A stretch of 55,448 nucleotides of DNA, taken from the NCBI RefSeq assembly GCF_009856295.1, contig NZ_WMEU01000014.1, positions 1 through 55,448 of the forward strand, read 5' to 3'. This DNA comes from Pontibacillus yanchengensis (GTDB taxonomy: Bacteria > Bacillota > Bacilli > Bacillales > BH030062). The position numbers and the translations under genes were made by a program. Positions within the stretch are counted from its first letter, which is position 1; each line of letters opens with the position of its first letter. This document shows positions 17,476-25,740 of this stretch, piece by piece. The notes below the pieces were generated by a model. It searched no databases, had not been told where the DNA came from, and was given only the letters and a program-made list of their open reading frames with translations.

Positions 17476-17635
17476 AACATCAGAAGCACTTCATAAAAAC
17501 ATTCGACTTCTTTCTGCTTGCAAAAGGATGATTCGCCATAAAAGAGGACTATTATAAATAATTGCTTCGGTAATGCTGTCGTAAATCCAAACCATTCATA
17601 GATTCCTCACGAAGGAAAAAGGGAATAAGAAAACA

Positions 17636-17771
17636 CAGGAGCCCTGCTAGCTACGTATAAGCTGAACTAAACCTCAACAAGTGAAAAAAGCGCAAGCGTT
17701 CGATGTTGACTTATCGACCGGAGATGAAGGAAGAATACTAGTCACTATGCGCTATAGCTAGACATGTAAAA
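17636..17771 (+). repeat. Intergenic repeat family A, copy 3 (rearranged)
   Basis: Contains GCTAGCTACGTATAAGCTG, then AAAAAGCGCAAGCG, GATGTTGACTTATCG, a diverged GGAG block, and GCGCTATAGCTAGACATGTA. The middle part with the two hairpins is missing, so this copy looks internally deleted. It lies between spoIIE and the tRNA promoter. Confidence 0.65.
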
Positions 17772-17821
17772 AACCAAAAACTTATACTTTCCTTACTTTT
17801 AAAAAAATCTAATTTAATTTA

Positions 17822-17850
17822 TTGACACCATTTTTTTAGTAGTGTAATAT
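17822..17850 (+). promoter_or_regulatory. tRNA operon promoter (SigA)
   Basis: TTGACA (17822-17827), a 17-base spacer, and TAATAT (17845-17850), 90 bases before tRNA-Met. It is a strong match, as expected for a stable RNA. Confidence 0.85.
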
Positions 17851-17939
17851 ATTCCTTGTGACTTTGAGATAAAAATTAACAAGTTGATGAAGAAAATATA
17901 AAACATTTTCTAATAAATACGTTGATTTTATTTGTAAAT

Positions 17940-18016
17940 GGCGGTGTAGCTCAGCTGGCTAGAGCGTACGGTTCATACCCGTGAGGTCGTGGGTTCGAGT
18001 CCCTCCGCCGCTACCA
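17940..18016 (+). tRNA. tRNA-Met (CAU)
   Basis: Cloverleaf with acceptor GGCGGTG, D arm AGCTCAGCTGGCTAGAGC, anticodon loop TTCATAC (CAU), T arm GTGGGTTCGAGTCCC and an encoded CCA. A G-U first acceptor pair matches the B. subtilis elongator tRNA-Met. It is in the same place as trnSL-Met1, next to spoIIE. Confidence 0.95.
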
Positions 18017-18041
18017 TTTTTATTGTTTCATGTACATAACT

Positions 18042-18113
18042 GGCCCGTTGGTCAAGTGGTTAAGACACTGCCCTTTCACGGCAGTAACACGGGTTCGAAT
18101 CCCGTACGGGTCA
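18042..18113 (+). tRNA. tRNA-Glu (UUC)
   Basis: Acceptor GGCCCGT pairs with ACGGGTC, the anticodon loop is CTTTCAC (UUC), and the T loop is GGGTTCGAATCCC. CCA is not encoded (the sequence continues TCG), so it must be added by nucleotidyltransferase. It lies 25 bases after tRNA-Met and shares its promoter and terminator. Confidence 0.95.
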
Positions 18114-18132
18114 TCGTCCGATTCTTGTCCTA

Positions 18133-18159
18133 CCGCACATATAATGTGCGGTTTTTTTT
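18133..18159 (+). terminator. tRNA operon terminator
   Basis: Perfect stem CCGCACAT / ATGTGCGG with an ATA loop, followed by eight Ts on the plus strand. Confidence 0.93.
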
Positions 18160-18246
18160 ATGTCAAAATACATAAACTCTCTGCACATATTTAGAGCATT
18201 AACGCTTATACTGCACACATCCAATTTCCATAACCATTATACAATA

Positions 18247-18398
18247 GAACAAAAGCGCAAGCGCCCTGGGAGCAACGTATATGCTGGACTGAGCCGTAGG
18301 AGATAAAGGAGCCACGAAAACATGCGTGATTGATGTTAACTTATCGTACGGAGGCGAGGTAGGCATACTAGTTGCTGGGCGCTGTAGCTGGACGTTGC
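18247..18398 (+). repeat. Intergenic repeat family A, copy 4
   Basis: AAAAGCGCAAGCGCCCTGGG, AGCAACGTATATGCTGG, then CCGTAGGAGATAAAGGA, CACGAAAACATGCGTGATTG, TTAACTTATCGTACGGAGG and GCGCTGTAGCTGGACG. The hairpin section is deleted. It lies between the tRNA terminator and ytvA, in the same orientation as copy 5 on the other side of ytvA. Confidence 0.8.
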
Positions 18399-18453
18399 CA
18401 CATCATTTTTTCAGTTATACACATGCATTGAATTTTATGATTTCCTAAACAGC

Positions 18454-18491
18454 AAAAAAAGCTCCCCTCTTCAGATTTTCCGAGAGGGGAG
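18454..18491 (-). terminator. ytvA terminator
   Basis: Stem CTCCCCTCT / AGAGGGGAG (18462-18491) followed by seven Ts on the minus strand. Confidence 0.9.
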
Positions 18492-18525
18492 TCTTATTAT
18501 ACATAGACAACTAAAAGACCATCAC

Positions 18526-19314
18526 CTATTTGACATGATGTAATTTAATTGCTTCTTTTACTGTAGAAAAGGTTTTTAATGTCGAAAGATCAATACCCAA
18601 ATTAGTTGGTTTCAAGGCAAAATCAGGTGAGATACCTGCAATAACAAGCTCGGTACCTAGTAGTTGTAAAATATCATTTAGACGATAAATACCTCGGATG
18701 ACATCTTCATCATAATGCTGTAATCCTGATAATTCTACAATCAAATACTCATGCCTTCGTTCAGCCAATTCCGTTGTTATATTATTGGTAATGAGATGCA
18801 AACGTTCGCCATCAATGCTACCTATTAAGGGAAGTACCGAGATTCCCTCAGCTATCGGAACAATTGGAGTAGATAAAGCTGAAATCTCTTTCATATAGGA
18901 AGTAAGGTTCTCTTCCGCGCTCTTCAAAGAGGAAACATCTTTTTGAATACCTACGAAATAATACTGATCTTCTTCCTCTATATAAACGGGATTGATATGT
19001 AGTTCATTCCAAAACGTTGAGCCATCTTTTTTGTAATTTAGAATTTCTATTGTTATGGATTGATGATTTTGGATAGCTGACCTTAATTGATTGATGGTAT
19101 TTGGATCTGTGTCTTTTCCTTGAAGAAATCTGCAGTTTCGACCAACGACTTCTTCTTCATCATAACCGGAGATACTAGCAAAGCCTTCATTTGCATAAAT
19201 GATTGGATTATCTAGTTGGTTTGGATCTGTTATCGTCACACCTATCCTAGTATGATCGATTGCCTTCTCTAACAATTGATAATAAATCTTTTCTTTCACA
19301 GCATGTTTCTTCAC
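18526..19314 (-). CDS. ytvA: Blue-light photoreceptor, LOV-STAS (YtvA-like)
   Basis: The 262-residue protein has an FMN-binding LOV/PAS domain (~18-125) with the diagnostic GRNCRFLQG; C61 would form the light-driven flavin adduct. Further LOV motifs are DPNTINQLRSAI and NYKKDGSTFWNELHI. A linker helix leads to a STAS domain (~145-255, EYLIVELSGLQHYDEDVIRG). B. subtilis YtvA acts through the stressosome to turn on SigB under blue light. The start is GTG 19314 after AAGGTGA. In B. subtilis the gene is elsewhere; here it is a single-gene unit between yabR and the tRNAs, flanked by family A repeats. Confidence 0.93.
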   Translation of the reverse strand: MKKHAVKEKIYYQLLEKAIDHTRIGVTITDPNQLDNPIIYANEGFASISGYDEEEVVGRNCRFLQGKDTDPNTINQLRSAIQNHQSITIEILNYKKDGSTFWNELHINPVYIEEEDQYYFVGIQKDVSSLKSAEENLTSYMKEISALSTPIVPIAEGISVLPLIGSIDGERLHLITNNITTELAERRHEYLIVELSGLQHYDEDVIRGIYRLNDILQLLGTELVIAGISPDFALKPTNLGIDLSTLKTFSTVKEAIKLHHVK

Positions 19315-19545
19315 ACTCTCACCTTCCTATTTACGCTCGTCTACCGTGTAATATGTATTTTATCGTACCAAAATAATCAAATTCACCCAAATATATACTA
19401 TTCATTATTTATAATAAGTCTTATATAAGGAGTAACGCTTATATAAAAACACTACTTCCATTTCTAGTTTTGATTATATTATAACCATGTAGAAAAGACT
19501 AATGATTTTGAGAAGAGTTAGAAGACATTCCATTTTATTAGCCCT

Positions 19546-19710
19546 TCTAGCGACGTACAAACTGCCGGCCACACGACATAGGTTGGTCCGATATTACTGC
19601 ACGATGCTGCGGTCTTAGTCGAACCTCCATCACTCCCAGAACCTCCTTTTAGAGATAAAGGAAACACAGAGAGTGATAGGTATCCGATATTGACTTATCG
19701 TAAGGAATGG
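19546..19710 (+). repeat. Intergenic repeat family A, copy 5
   Basis: GCGACGTACAAACTGCC, GGTTGGTCCGAT, a diverged CTGC...GCTGC hairpin region, GTCGAACCTCC, AGAGATAAAGGAAACAC and GATATTGACTTATCGTAAGG. The left AAAAGCGCAAGCGCC end is missing. The 19315-19545 stretch, between it and ytvA, holds only the ytvA 5' region, with no clear promoter. Confidence 0.8.
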
Positions 19711-19711
19711 C

Positions 19712-19750
19712 AAAAAAAAGAGTCCGCAGTATTATACATACTACGGACTC
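19712..19750 (-). terminator. yabR terminator
   Basis: Stem GAGTCCGTAGTAT / ATACTGCGGACTC (one G-U pair) followed by eight Ts on the minus strand. Confidence 0.92.
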
Positions 19751-19810
19751 CTTTCAGATTCATATTGTAAATCGAACATTATAATTTACCGATTCATCAT
19801 AGACAGCAAG

Positions 19811-20254
19811 TTAGTCTCTTTTAGCACCTCGACCTCCACGTTTTGATTCCGTGTTCTTCCTAAGTGAAGCCATACGCTCTTCACTATCTTTAAGAAAACG
19901 ATTCATCTTAGACTCAAACGTTTCCGTTTTCTCACGTCGGTCGTTTTTGCCTTTACCAGATCCGCCTCCGCCTTTTGGACGACGGTTGGAATTGTTATTA
20001 CCTTTGTTGCTATTATAATTTTCTTGTGCCTTCTTGATGGAAAGGCCAATCTTCCCATCCTTCTCAACATTAATCACTTTAACCTCAACTTGGTCACCTT
20101 CGCTTAGGTGATCATTAATATCTTTAACATAACTATCAGCAACTTCACTAATGTGAACAAGACCTGTAGAACCATCTGGAAGTTCTACGAATGCTCCGAA
20201 ATTAGTGATACCTGTTACCTTACCCTGCAACTTGCTGCCTACTTCAATTGACAT
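19811..20254 (-). CDS. yabR: S1 RNA-binding domain protein YabR
   Basis: A single S1 OB-fold (residues ~1-75: VGSKLQGKVTGITNFGAFVE, GLVHISEVADSYV, VKVINVEKDGKIGLSIKKA) is followed by a basic Gly/Asn/Arg-rich tail that probably contacts RNA. It is related to polynucleotide phosphorylase S1 domains, and its role in Bacillus is not settled. 147 residues; the start is ATG 20254, with AAGGAGGAG about 12 bases upstream across a T8 run. A longer in-frame reading runs through that site and is rejected. It lies at the end of the yabP-yabQ-divIC cluster. Confidence 0.92.
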   Translation of the reverse strand: MSIEVGSKLQGKVTGITNFGAFVELPDGSTGLVHISEVADSYVKDINDHLSEGDQVEVKVINVEKDGKIGLSIKKAQENYNSNKGNNNSNRRPKGGGGSGKGKNDRREKTETFESKMNRFLKDSEERMASLRKNTESKRGGRGAKRD

Positions 20255-20327
20255 AAAAAAAATGCTCCTCCTTAAGAATTTCAAAAAGTATCTTCCTATA
20301 TATTATATATAAGCTTCAAAAAGAGTG

Positions 20328-20750
20328 TCAATATGACGGGCTGTTATCAGGGATTTGAAATATGATTTCGCCTTCTTTGGAGAAGAAATAATTGGTTCTT
20401 GCAATCTGAAGAACATAGTCTTCATCTTGTAAGAGCTGTATTTCCTCGTTCAAGTCTTCTTCTTTTTGATTAAGCTCAGTCATCTTTTGTTGTAGTTCTT
20501 CATATTGTTCACGCTTGTCTGCATATACAGCACGTTGATTTAAATGATACGTTAGTAGCCCTCCAAATAACAGAAGGGTTGCGATTGTAAACAAAGCGAG
20601 CCGACGAATAAGGCGCTTTTTCTTCTTATGTTGTCTTTCTACATGAGCATCGTACTGTTTAACAAATCCGGAATCGATTTTCGTTACTGACTTACGACCA
20701 ACATCCACTGATTCAGCTACCTCCTCTTTTGTCGGAACTTCTTCCACCAT
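20328..20750 (-). CDS. divIC: Cell division protein DivIC (FtsB family)
   Basis: Bitopic septum protein that forms a complex with FtsL and DivIB. The 140-residue protein has a cytoplasmic N-terminus ending in a basic patch (RQHKKKKRLIRR), one transmembrane helix (~51-67, LALFTIATLLLFGGLLTY), and an extracellular coiled coil (EQYEELQQKMTELNQKEEDL). The C-terminal segment YVLQIARTNYFFSKEGEIIF is conserved in FtsB/DivIC. The ATG overlaps the end of yabQ by 34 bases and has only a weak ribosome site, suggesting coupling to yabQ. Confidence 0.95.
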   Translation of the reverse strand: MVEEVPTKEEVAESVDVGRKSVTKIDSGFVKQYDAHVERQHKKKKRLIRRLALFTIATLLLFGGLLTYHLNQRAVYADKREQYEELQQKMTELNQKEEDLNEEIQLLQDEDYVLQIARTNYFFSKEGEIIFQIPDNSPSY

Positions 20751-21316
20751 TTTAGCAGTATATTCTCTATTTTACTATAAATCCCTTTTAATTGTTGAAA
20801 ATAATTTTTCACAATTTTCGGGGTTAACCACCAAATTATTTTTCCAACTAATTTAAGAGGAAGTAGTATTATTTTTCCCACTAAAAGAAGAAGCCAAACA
20901 ACCACTACCCAAATTCCTAAAAGAATTTTGATGAGAAGTCTAATCATCCAACGTAAAGGGCTATAAATTAACGCATTAAACAGACGTTTTATAAACCGTA
21001 TGAAAGAAATACCAAAAGAAATAAGCTTTTCTAGTATTCTACGAAATATTGTTTTAAACAGAGCTTGATACATAGCAAATCCACAGAGAATTAGTAGAAA
21101 GATATACAACCGCAATTCTCCCTGGTTCGCCACAAAAAGAAAATAAAATACAATTAATCCTTGTAATAACCAAAAAAATATCTCGATGGAAAAAGCAAAA
21201 ATAGTTTGCTTTTTCCAATACCTTTCAAATCTACGAAAGGTATCGATTGCCATCCCGAGATATATTCCGCTCCACAACATCATAAACATAGTGATAAACT
21301 GAGTATCTAAACTCAT
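20717..21316 (-). CDS. yabQ: Spore cortex biosynthesis protein YabQ
   Basis: Integral membrane protein needed for spore cortex formation in B. subtilis. The 199-residue protein is mostly hydrophobic, with about four to five membrane segments, starting with the family signature FMMLWSGIYLGMAIDTFRRF. A long hydrophobic run (~135-165) is followed by a basic C-terminus (WWKKFRQKRR). The start ATG overlaps the yabP stop by 4 bases. It is expected in the mother-cell SigE regulon together with yabP. Confidence 0.92.
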   Translation of the reverse strand: MSLDTQFITMFMMLWSGIYLGMAIDTFRRFERYWKKQTIFAFSIEIFFWLLQGLIVFYFLFVANQGELRLYIFLLILCGFAMYQALFKTIFRRILEKLISFGISFIRFIKRLFNALIYSPLRWMIRLLIKILLGIWVVVVWLLLLVGKIILLPLKLVGKIIWWLTPKIVKNYFQQLKGIYSKIENILLKWWKKFRQKRR

Positions 21317-21615
21317 TTAAACATTTTGCTAAAGAACCCTTTAGCTTTTTCCCCTTGTTGCTCATCTAAATAGGAAAGTTCATACACTTTACCTTTAATG
21401 GAAACAATCCCTTGGTCTACATCAAGGTTCTTCATTTGTAAATTTTGTCCACGAACGACCAAATAGCCCATTGAGGTTTGTAGCAAAAACTCTTCAGCAT
21501 CAAAGCTGTCCACTTCTTTAACACCAGTAATTTCAAGATTACGACGATTATTCATCTTCACATGATGCTCAGCCTGTCCACGTACACTAGGATCTTTCTG
21601 CTCATAATATTCCAT
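21313..21615 (-). CDS. yabP: Spore protein YabP
   Basis: A 100-residue YabP/YqfC-family protein required for spore formation in relatives. The family core is NRRNLEITGVKEVDSFDAEE, LLQTSMGYLVVRGQNLQM and IVSIKGKVYELSY. It ends in a short basic tail. The exact molecular role is unknown. Start ATG 21615, preceded by GGGGAGGG. It is the first gene of yabP-yabQ-divIC, with a SigE-type promoter just upstream. Confidence 0.92.
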   Translation of the reverse strand: MEYYEQKDPSVRGQAEHHVKMNNRRNLEITGVKEVDSFDAEEFLLQTSMGYLVVRGQNLQMKNLDVDQGIVSIKGKVYELSYLDEQQGEKAKGFFSKMFK

Positions 21616-21642
21616 CGTACAACCCTCCCCTTTATCGATACC

Positions 21643-21672
21643 AATCTATGAGAGAAAAACGTGAAATAGAAC
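21643..21672 (-). promoter_or_regulatory. yabP promoter (SigE type)
   Basis: GTTCTATTT (21664-21672), a 13-base spacer and CATAGATT (21643-21650) on the minus strand. This resembles the SigE consensus (-35 around GTCATATT, -10 CATACAAT) and fits mother-cell expression of yabP-yabQ. Confidence 0.6.
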
Positions 21673-21811
21673 ATAAAAGTATCCTGTGCTTTATGAACAA
21701 ATAATTCTAAAGGTTTTTATTCCACAATAGCCCTATCATCTTGAAGACTTAAGTTCGAGATAAATTTGGCGAAAGGGGTTTGTTTCCTTTAAACCAAACG
21801 AACGCATAGGT

Positions 21812-21909
21812 GGACCGGGAATATGGGGCGGTCGCTCATATTTTTCAAAAGTAGCTCCTGTTTTTTCGATTCTCGCTCCGAAAGCAGGGAAAGTCACTCC
21901 AGACCCCAT
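21812..21909. repeat. Intergenic repeat family B, copy 1
   Basis: Shares with 32509-32600 the blocks GCGGTCGCTC, AAAAGTA-CTCCTG, TTTTCGATTCTCGCTCCG, AAAGCAGGGAAAGTCACTC and AGA-CCCAT, at over 85 percent identity by eye. It has no open frame. The sequence on to ~22030 (with a CATTACGGATTAGCCAGTGG block) has no second copy here. It lies between rqcP and yabP. Confidence 0.8.
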
Positions 21910-22092
21910 GTTTTTTTAGCAGCGACATGACAAGTCCCTGTGCTGCATTACGGATTAGCCAGTGGAAAAACGGATGTGTCGAGACCCCACAGGGCCGTAA
22001 TTTGGTCCGAGGAGACGAATGGTTTGCCTCTAACCTTAAATAAAATTTTTCCTCCTCTAACTTAGAACTAATGAATTACGAACATTTTAATA

Positions 22093-22140
22093 ATAAAGAA
22101 GCACTCCCTTTCATCATTTGGATAGGGTGTGCTTCTTTAT
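22093..22140 (-). terminator. rqcP terminator
   Basis: Stem TAAAGAAGCAC / GTGCTTCTTTA with further CCCT/AGGG pairing. The T-run after it is interrupted (ATTATT), so termination may be partial. Confidence 0.7.
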
Positions 22141-22160
22141 AACCAACTTCTTGAAGCTTA

Positions 22161-22415
22161 TTATACTTCTTGTTCCTTAATCACTTTATAAAGCGAATTT
22201 GCTTCGTCTTTTTTCACATTTTCTCGTAGAGACGTAATTTCTATCGTTAATTGCTTTTGGCCAAAACGGATGGAAAGTTCATCTCCAACACCTACTTCCG
22301 AAGAGGCTTTTGCAGGGTTTCCGTTTAGGTGAATCCGCCCTTGTGAAGCTACTTCTTTGGCCAATGTACGCCGTTTAATTAATCTTGAAATTTTCAGAAA
22401 CTTATCTAGTCTCAT
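22161..22415 (-). CDS. rqcP: S4-domain ribosome quality-control protein RqcP
   Basis: An 84-residue S4 RNA-binding protein (formerly YabO). MRLDKFLKISRLIKRRTLAK, ASQGRIHLNGNPAK and VGVGDELSIRF make up the S4 fold. In B. subtilis RqcP works with RqcH on stalled 50S subunits to add alanine tails, holding the P-site tRNA. It lies 3 bases after yabN, in the same operon. Confidence 0.94.
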   Translation of the reverse strand: MRLDKFLKISRLIKRRTLAKEVASQGRIHLNGNPAKASSEVGVGDELSIRFGQKQLTIEITSLRENVKKDEANSLYKVIKEQEV

Positions 22416-22418
22416 ATG

Positions 22419-23885
22419 TTACTCCTCACTTCTTTCTTTTTGTTTTGCTAATTCCCAATATTGATCTAATTCATCAAGAGACATACCTTTCATGATTTTC
22501 TCTTGCTTTTCAATTTGTCGTTCCATTTCCTTAAAGCGCTTTTCAAATTTACCATTTGTACGTTGTATGGCTAATTCAGGGTTAATTTTGTAGAAGCGGG
22601 CAAGGTTCACCATTGCAAACAAGATGTCTCCCAATTCTCCTTCTTGCTCATGTGCAGAAAGCTGTTCCACGCTCTCTTTAAATTCATGAATCTCTTCTTC
22701 TACTTTTTCCCACATAGGTTCTGGTTGATTCCAATCGAAACCAACTTTTTTCGCTTTCTTTTGCAATTCCTGAGCACGCATTAAGCCTGGTAATGTCGTG
22801 ACAACTCCGTCCATTGCGGAAGGTCGCTCTTTCCCTTTTTCTTTCTGTTTTATTTCATCCCAAGATCCTACAACTTCCTCAGCAGTGTCTAACTGCTTGT
22901 CACCAAATACATGAGGGTGACGTCGAATCATTTTTTCCGTTACAGATAGAATTACGTCATCTACAGAGAAAAATCCTTCATCTTCTCCAATTTGACTATG
23001 AAGCATAATTTGCAGGAGTACGTCTCCTAGTTCTTCAATCATTCCCTCATCATCTTCATCTTCAACAGCTTGGAGGAATTCATAGGCTTCTTCAATTAAA
23101 TATGTTCGTAACGATTCATGGGTTTGTTTTTTATCCCACGGACAACCTTCTGGACCTCTTAATGTAGCTATGACTTCTCTCAATCGGAAGAATTTATGAT
23201 TTAGCATTTCCTCGTTAACAGGTGCGAGATATACACTTGTTAGGTTGCTTAGTGTAACTTCTCGATCCAGTTCTACTAAAGGAATTTGTTGTATGCGTTC
23301 CTGGGTGCTACCAGCTGCCTCGACGATATATACAGGATGATCATGTGGGAGGTCTTCCATAAGCTCAACTTTAAGATGGGAGGCAATCATCTCATCATAC
23401 ACTTGGCAAAAAATTGTATGTTGCTGATACGAAATGGCATTTCTAGTGAAGTCTGTAGCATCTACAAATTGAAATCCTTCAATTGGATCTATATGTAATG
23501 AAGTAAATAAATCATCTAGAAAGCTAGTCCCCCCCTGTATTTGTACCGTAACATTTCCTTTTTCTTGATGTCTCAAAAGAAGCTGTATCGTCCGTTCCGC
23601 TAACATAGGATGGCCTGGCACGGTGTAAAGTACCTCTTCCTCTTCTGCTTTTGTCATCAGGCTTTGAACAATATGATCATAGACATGTTCAAATTCATCA
23701 TGTGATTCATACAGGGAATCAAACGAGTGAAACGCCACTCCTTCATCCTCTAATTCTTCAACAACTGGATGATCTAGTGTACGAGCATACACAGTGCCAT
23801 CATGATTTCTGATCTTACGATAGATACCTAATGGCAGCTGATTTATATCTCCACCACCTAAACCGATTACATTTATTGTTGGCAT
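22419..23885 (-). CDS. yabN: Tetrapyrrole methylase-like / MazG nucleotide pyrophosphohydrolase fusion (YabN)
   Basis: The 488-residue protein has two parts. The N-terminal SAM-dependent tetrapyrrole (corrin/porphyrin) methylase-like domain (~1-220) has INVIGLGGGDINQLPLG and VPGHPMLAER. The C-terminal MazG part is duplicated: the first copy carries LIEEAYEFLQAVEDED with LGDVLLQIMLHSQI (EExxE...ExxD metal site), the second has KVEEEIHEFKESVE with LGDILFAMVNLARF. MazG cleaves NTPs to NMPs and pyrophosphate. The role of the methylase half is unknown. It follows yabM by one base. Confidence 0.94.
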   Translation of the reverse strand: MPTINVIGLGGGDINQLPLGIYRKIRNHDGTVYARTLDHPVVEELEDEGVAFHSFDSLYESHDEFEHVYDHIVQSLMTKAEEEEVLYTVPGHPMLAERTIQLLLRHQEKGNVTVQIQGGTSFLDDLFTSLHIDPIEGFQFVDATDFTRNAISYQQHTIFCQVYDEMIASHLKVELMEDLPHDHPVYIVEAAGSTQERIQQIPLVELDREVTLSNLTSVYLAPVNEEMLNHKFFRLREVIATLRGPEGCPWDKKQTHESLRTYLIEEAYEFLQAVEDEDDEGMIEELGDVLLQIMLHSQIGEDEGFFSVDDVILSVTEKMIRRHPHVFGDKQLDTAEEVVGSWDEIKQKEKGKERPSAMDGVVTTLPGLMRAQELQKKAKKVGFDWNQPEPMWEKVEEEIHEFKESVEQLSAHEQEGELGDILFAMVNLARFYKINPELAIQRTNGKFEKRFKEMERQIEKQEKIMKGMSLDELDQYWELAKQKERSEE

Positions 23886-23886
23886 G

Positions 23887-25476
23887 TTAGGGCCTCCTTT
23901 TTGTCCATTGAATCATTTTATTTCCAAACGGCAGTTCCAATAGCTCTTCCTTTGTAAATACACTTGTACGCAATAACAAAAACCCATAGATACAGATGCC
24001 TATCCCGACATTCACAAAAGTATAGCCAAGGTAATCTAAGCGGCTTTGTAAAGGGAATAGATGAGCGTATAACCATTCGCCTCCTACGACGGTTCCAATC
24101 ATCCCAAGAAGAGGAATCCATGTCATATGCCATGGCATTACAACGGATATGGGTAAAGATAGAGTCTTTTTTAACATCATGCCATTTCCGATACATATTA
24201 CGGTAACCGCTCCTACAGAAGCTAAAGCACTGCCTAGCACCCCATAAATAGGAACCAATAGTTCATTTAAGAATAACTTTATCACAAAACCCACCATTAC
24301 CATAAACGCTGGAGCTTTCATTTTGCCTAGACCTTGTAACAAGGAAGAGAAGGTTAGTGCCATGGAACCAACGAATATGACTAGTCCAAGTATTTGTAAC
24401 GAGGCTGTTCCATCATTTGAATTAAAAAATAGGCGATTTACACCAGGAAGAATAAGCATTAACCCAATAGCTGCTGCTGATGAAAAAAGGAAACTAAACT
24501 TAATAGCGCTACTAGCATCTTTATAGACTTCCTCTTGTTGATTATGTAACCGTTGCTTCGTTATAGAAGGTACGAGCGCCAAAGAAAGTGAAGAACCAAC
24601 AACTGTTCCTAATTGAATCAAAGGATATCCTCGGTCAAAAATGCCTTTCCAGGTCTGTGCTTCTACTAGGTTCATTCCGTGCTGTAATAAATTCGGTACC
24701 ATCGTGATTGCGTCTGCCAATTGGACAAATAGAAGCATCATGTAATTAACACAAAAAAACAAGCCTACTATCGCAATTGTTTTCATTATCTTTGAATACG
24801 ATAGACGTGACGTACTCTCTTCTATACGAGATGGAAATCTTTTATATGCATAAATACTCAGTAGGATAACAGCCATTGTTGCACCTGCAATCGAGCCAAA
24901 AGCAGCTCCAGCTCCTACATGATATAACGTATAACCTTGATCTACGAAATAGATTGTCGCTACAATAATGACCGTAACACGAACTACTTGTTCAACCATC
25001 TGTGAATATGCCGTGGGCGCCATGTCGTTCAACCCTTGAAACGTACCTCTTAATATAGATGTAAAAGGGATTAGTAAAAATGTTATAGATGCGATGCGTA
25101 TTGGCATTTCTAATCCAGAGTCTCCCATAACGTTCGCAATATAAGGGGCACCTACGTAAAGTGAGCCAAATAATAACAGACCTATAAGAAGTAGCATAAA
25201 TAGTAAGGGTATAAAAAAGAACCGAAAAGATAAAGGACGTCCTCTCCCTTTTTCCTCGGCTACTAGAGTAGAAATGGCAACAGGTAACCCATAAATAGAA
25301 ATCATCCATGCCATGCCTATAATGGGATAAACTTGTTGGTAGATATAAAAACCGACATCCCCAGCTATGTTTTGAAGCGGAATTCGATAACCTGCACTCA
25401 GAATTTTACTGATAAGCCCAGCCATCGTTAATAATATGGCACCTTTAAAAAAATGGTGCGAGGAATTTCTTTTCAT
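23887..25476 (-). CDS. yabM: Lipid flippase-like membrane protein YabM (MATE/MurJ-MVF-related, SpoVB family)
   Basis: A 529-residue polytopic membrane protein with about 14 hydrophobic segments, of the polysaccharide-transporter/SpoVB group of the MOP superfamily. Members move lipid-linked saccharides across the membrane. The start region FFKGAILLTMAGLISKILSA is typical, as is TSILRGTFQGLNDMAPTAYS. The start is ATG 25476, seven bases after AAGGA. In this cluster yabM-yabN-rqcP form one transcript. Substrate unknown; a role in wall or spore peptidoglycan is inference. Confidence 0.92.
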   Translation of the reverse strand: MKRNSSHHFFKGAILLTMAGLISKILSAGYRIPLQNIAGDVGFYIYQQVYPIIGMAWMISIYGLPVAISTLVAEEKGRGRPLSFRFFFIPLLFMLLLIGLLLFGSLYVGAPYIANVMGDSGLEMPIRIASITFLLIPFTSILRGTFQGLNDMAPTAYSQMVEQVVRVTVIIVATIYFVDQGYTLYHVGAGAAFGSIAGATMAVILLSIYAYKRFPSRIEESTSRLSYSKIMKTIAIVGLFFCVNYMMLLFVQLADAITMVPNLLQHGMNLVEAQTWKGIFDRGYPLIQLGTVVGSSLSLALVPSITKQRLHNQQEEVYKDASSAIKFSFLFSSAAAIGLMLILPGVNRLFFNSNDGTASLQILGLVIFVGSMALTFSSLLQGLGKMKAPAFMVMVGFVIKLFLNELLVPIYGVLGSALASVGAVTVICIGNGMMLKKTLSLPISVVMPWHMTWIPLLGMIGTVVGGEWLYAHLFPLQSRLDYLGYTFVNVGIGICIYGFLLLRTSVFTKEELLELPFGNKMIQWTKRRP

Positions 25477-25700
25477 GGAAGTATCCTTTCTAAACGTATC
25501 CAACTGCCCATTATTATAGCATATAATAACATCGAAACATGCCCTAAGCCACGACTAATAAACTTAGATGGAATCAAACGTACTTCAAATACATTTAGCT
25601 CATTATTTGTAAGAATAAAGGGAACGTAAGTAAGATTTGAATTGAATTGTATAGTTGAAAGGTGAAATAGTTCTACGTTAGCAAACACTCATATATAAGC

Positions 25701-25732
25701 AAAAAAAGAGAGCCTTGTGGGCTCCTTTTTTT
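25701..25732. terminator. spoVT terminator (symmetric)
   Basis: GAGCC / GGCTC stem (25710-25724) with seven As before and seven Ts after, so it could stop transcription from either side. It would end spoVT reading through the repeat. Between it and yabM (25477-25700) I see nothing certain. Confidence 0.7.
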
Positions 25733-25740
25733 AAAAGTAA

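Noticed and set aside
25473..25688. Minus-strand open frame of 71 codons upstream of yabM
   Set aside because: It overlaps the yabM start and its ribosome site, has no convincing ribosome site of its own, and shows no recognisable family.
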